The notes under the pieces are model-generated. The model was not told the origin of the DNA, ran no database searches, and saw only the letters and a program-made list of their open reading frames with translations. A DNA stretch of 41,452 bases from an uncultured Alphaproteobacteria bacterium (GTDB lineage Bacteria; Pseudomonadota; Alphaproteobacteria; RF32; CAG-239), in NCBI GenBank assembly GCA_944390035.1, contig CALXOP010000051.1, positions 1 to 41,452 on the forward strand. Reading direction: 5' to 3'. How positions within the stretch are numbered: the stretch's first letter is position 1; the number at the start of each line of letters is the position of its first letter. Positions 40,051-41,452 of this stretch are shown here, piece after piece. The position numbers and the translations under genes were made by a program.

Positions 40051-40401
40051 ATGTTAGAAAACGACATATTTTCAAGGCTTTCCAAGTCGCCGTTTCGTTC
40101 ACGCTTTAAGCTTTCCGCTAAAGATAAAGCCTATGTCTCGACCAAGGGAGTGGCAACAATCAAAAAGCACGCTGAGGATTTTATCTCTCAAAGATTAGCT
40201 CCGGCCGAAATTCCCAATGACGGCAAACAAACGCCCATGCGCAATCATCCGGTTTTTGTGGCGCAACACGCAACGGCTTGCTGTTGTCGCGGTTGTCTGG
40301 AAAAATGGCACCATATTCCCAAAGGACGTGCCCTAACTCCAGACGAACAAAGCTATGTTGTAGAAGTTATTATGCGCTGGATTTCCCGCCAAATGAGCTA
40401 G
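40051..40401 (+). CDS. DUF4186 family protein
   Basis: A 116-aa protein matching DUF4186: SRFKLSAKDKAYV near the start, then HPVFVAQHATACCCRGCLEKWHHIPKGRALTPDEQSYVV (about 66-104). The conserved Cys-Cys-x-x-C and His residues suggest a metal-binding or redox site. Its function is unknown. The ATG directly follows the merR-like stop codon (TAA ATG), so it is co-transcribed with the regulator. Its stop codon shares a CTAG with the convergent ybaK gene. Confidence 0.88.
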   Translation: MLENDIFSRLSKSPFRSRFKLSAKDKAYVSTKGVATIKKHAEDFISQRLAPAEIPNDGKQTPMRNHPVFVAQHATACCCRGCLEKWHHIPKGRALTPDEQSYVVEVIMRWISRQMS

Positions 40402-40865
40402 ATGAGGGAAGCCACCTTAACACCGACAACTTTTTGCAAGTCACGTAAAGCCAGCTCCACCTGACAACCGATTTTTCCGCCGCTAAAGATAATGCTCTCA
40501 AAATTTTGAGCGCTTTCATCAATAAACGTCGGAAAAACTTTTTTCATCCCAATCGGCGAGCACCCGCCGTGAATATATCCGGTCAAAGGCAGAAGTTCCT
40601 TGCTTTTTACCATTTCCACCGACTTTTCTCCGGCGCATTCGGCGGCTTTTTTCAAATCAAGCTCTTGGGCCACCGGAATCATATATACATAATGTTGCTT
40701 GGACTTGCCGACGGTAACCAAGGTCTTAAAGACTTGTGCCGGATTTTGGTGAAGCCTGTCGGCCACTTCCACGCCGCTAAGTGCGGTGGCAGCGTCATAA
40801 ACATAGTGTTTATAAACAATTTTGTTCTTGTCTAAGATTCGCATGGCATTTGTTTTCGCTTCCAT
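40398..40865 (-). CDS. ybaK: Cys-tRNA(Pro)/Cys-tRNA(Cys) deacylase YbaK
   Basis: YbaK/EbsC hydrolyses mischarged Cys-tRNA(Pro) in trans with prolyl-tRNA synthetase. Family motifs are AMRILDKNKIVYKHYVY, NPAQVFKTLVTVG (with the conserved Lys), YMIPVAQELDLKKAAE, the GYIHGGCSPIGMKK glycine-rich block and FSGGKIGCQVELALRDL. Length 155 aa is normal. I use ATG 40865 with GAGGAA upstream; a longer reading to 40895 has no ribosome site. It is divergent from the partial membrane gene to the right. Confidence 0.92.
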   Translation of the reverse strand: MEAKTNAMRILDKNKIVYKHYVYDAATALSGVEVADRLHQNPAQVFKTLVTVGKSKQHYVYMIPVAQELDLKKAAECAGEKSVEMVKSKELLPLTGYIHGGCSPIGMKKVFPTFIDESAQNFESIIFSGGKIGCQVELALRDLQKVVGVKVASLI

Positions 40866-40962
40866 TTTTTTATTCCTCTGGTGATTAGTCGGCAATATGG
40901 CTTTAAAATCTGTGTTTTTTTGTTATATTACCGAAAGATTAGATAATAAAGAGGTTTTTTAT

Positions 40963-41452
40963 ATGCTGATAGAGGTTTTTTTATTTCTGGTAGTTGCCGG
41001 CATTTTGCCCATTGCCATAAAAGGGAAAAGACTTTCATTTGTGTATTTGTTGTTGCTGACCGTAAGTATTGCGTTAATGCTTGGCTATTTTTATCAGAAT
41101 TGGCAACAAGGCACCAAAGATAATTTTACTTATGATTGGGTTTCATCACCTTACTATCCGGTCAAAATCCATTTGTTTTCCGATTTCACGCACTATGCAC
41201 AAATATTTCCGTTTTTCCTCATCAGCGTGATTATGATAATTTTTAATTGCTTCAGCAAGATTGAAAAACGCAAATTAGAGCAAAACGGTCTGATTTGTTT
41301 GAATCTGGCGGCTTTGATAATGCTCATCTGCAGCGAAAACACCATCCAACTATTGGTAAGCGCCTGTGTGATAGATGTGTTGGGTTTTTATATTATCAAT
41401 GAGAGTGCCGCGCGCCGCAAATATATCTTTTATAATCTGATGGCCGATATGG
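40963..41452 (+). CDS. Proton-translocating NuoL/MrpA-like membrane subunit (3' partial)
   Basis: The frame is open from ATG 40963 (GAGG about 9 nt upstream) to the window edge, giving 163 residues. It starts with hydrophobic helices (LIEVFLFLVVAGILPIAI, FVYLLLLTVSIALMLGYFY) and has a polar loop with IHLFSDFTHYAQIFPFFLISVIMIIFN. Next comes ENTIQLLVSACVIDVLGFYIINESAARRKYIFYNLMADM. This spacing resembles the antiporter-like subunits of complex I and related complexes, where a membrane helix with conserved acidic residues precedes a basic cytoplasmic stretch. The typical Glu of the WExxxxxS motif is not obvious, so the assignment is tentative. Confidence 0.5.
   Translation, partial: MLIEVFLFLVVAGILPIAIKGKRLSFVYLLLLTVSIALMLGYFYQNWQQGTKDNFTYDWVSSPYYPVKIHLFSDFTHYAQIFPFFLISVIMIIFNCFSKIEKRKLEQNGLICLNLAALIMLICSENTIQLLVSACVIDVLGFYIINESAARRKYIFYNLMADM

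Overview
The window looks like chromosomal DNA from a Gram-negative, motile, probably host- or gut-associated alphaproteobacterium with a moderately A/T-rich genome. The evidence is a P-ring/rod flagellar operon with a single-domain rod-binding protein and a sigma-54 promoter, an MsbA-type exporter, and GDP-sugar genes for an LPS or other surface glycan. The taxonomic placement is inference. I see no rRNA, transposase, integrase or CRISPR array, and no gene-free stretch longer than 300 bases.

Layout. (1) 2-1591 (+): 3' part of a secreted cysteine-rich repeat protein ending in a DUF1566/Lcl-like domain. (2) 8058-1654 (-): flagellar operon flgI, rod-binding flgJ-like, flgN/flbY-like, flgK, flgL, with a sigma-54 -24/-12 element just upstream. 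(3) 8193-11270 (+): a compact three-gene operon encoding an SNF2-like protein with degenerate ATPase motifs, an IbrA-type PAPS-reductase-like protein (DUF3440 family) and an IbrB-type ParB-like protein. It is the best candidate here for a poorly described system. (4) 12382-11306 (-): mnmA. (5) 12611-17031 (+): MsbA-like ABC exporter, an unknown membrane-anchored protein and an ABC-F ATPase. (6) 17152-34178 (+): a 17-kb surface-glycan cluster with almost no gaps between genes. It encodes a nucleotidyltransferase, a GT10 fucosyltransferase, GT2 and GT4 enzymes, Gmd, GDP-fucose synthase, a GT2-GT2-FkbM fusion, a kinase-like/methyltransferase fusion, GDP-perosamine synthase, a sugar N-formyltransferase, a GtrA/GtrB/membrane-GT cassette, and an MBOAT plus SGNH-like O-acylation pair. 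(7) 34181-36601: terminators, a small conserved gene, tRNA-Lys(UUU), a 68-aa gene and a PreT-like flavoprotein. (8) 39492-36621 (-) and 39622-40401 (+): a redox or electrophile-response locus, with a divergent MerR/NmlR-like regulator facing a metallophosphoesterase-cupin fusion, a CMD-family protein and a flavodoxin-family reductase. (9) ybaK (-), and the start of a membrane protein resembling proton-translocating NuoL/MrpA-type subunits, cut off by the window end.

How it fits together. In the glycan cluster Gmd makes GDP-4-keto-6-deoxymannose, which can go to GDP-L-fucose (Fcl, then GT10) or to GDP-perosamine (Per) and then its N-formyl derivative. The Gtr cassette and the MBOAT/SGNH pair would decorate the glycan outside the cytoplasmic membrane. 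Base composition becomes clearly more A/T-rich from about 21750 to 34180, suggesting that the distal part of the cluster was acquired separately from gmd-fcl. The MerR regulator has a single Cys at position 54, and the facing promoter has a 19-bp spacer filled by a perfect palindrome, which is the MerR-family promoter arrangement.
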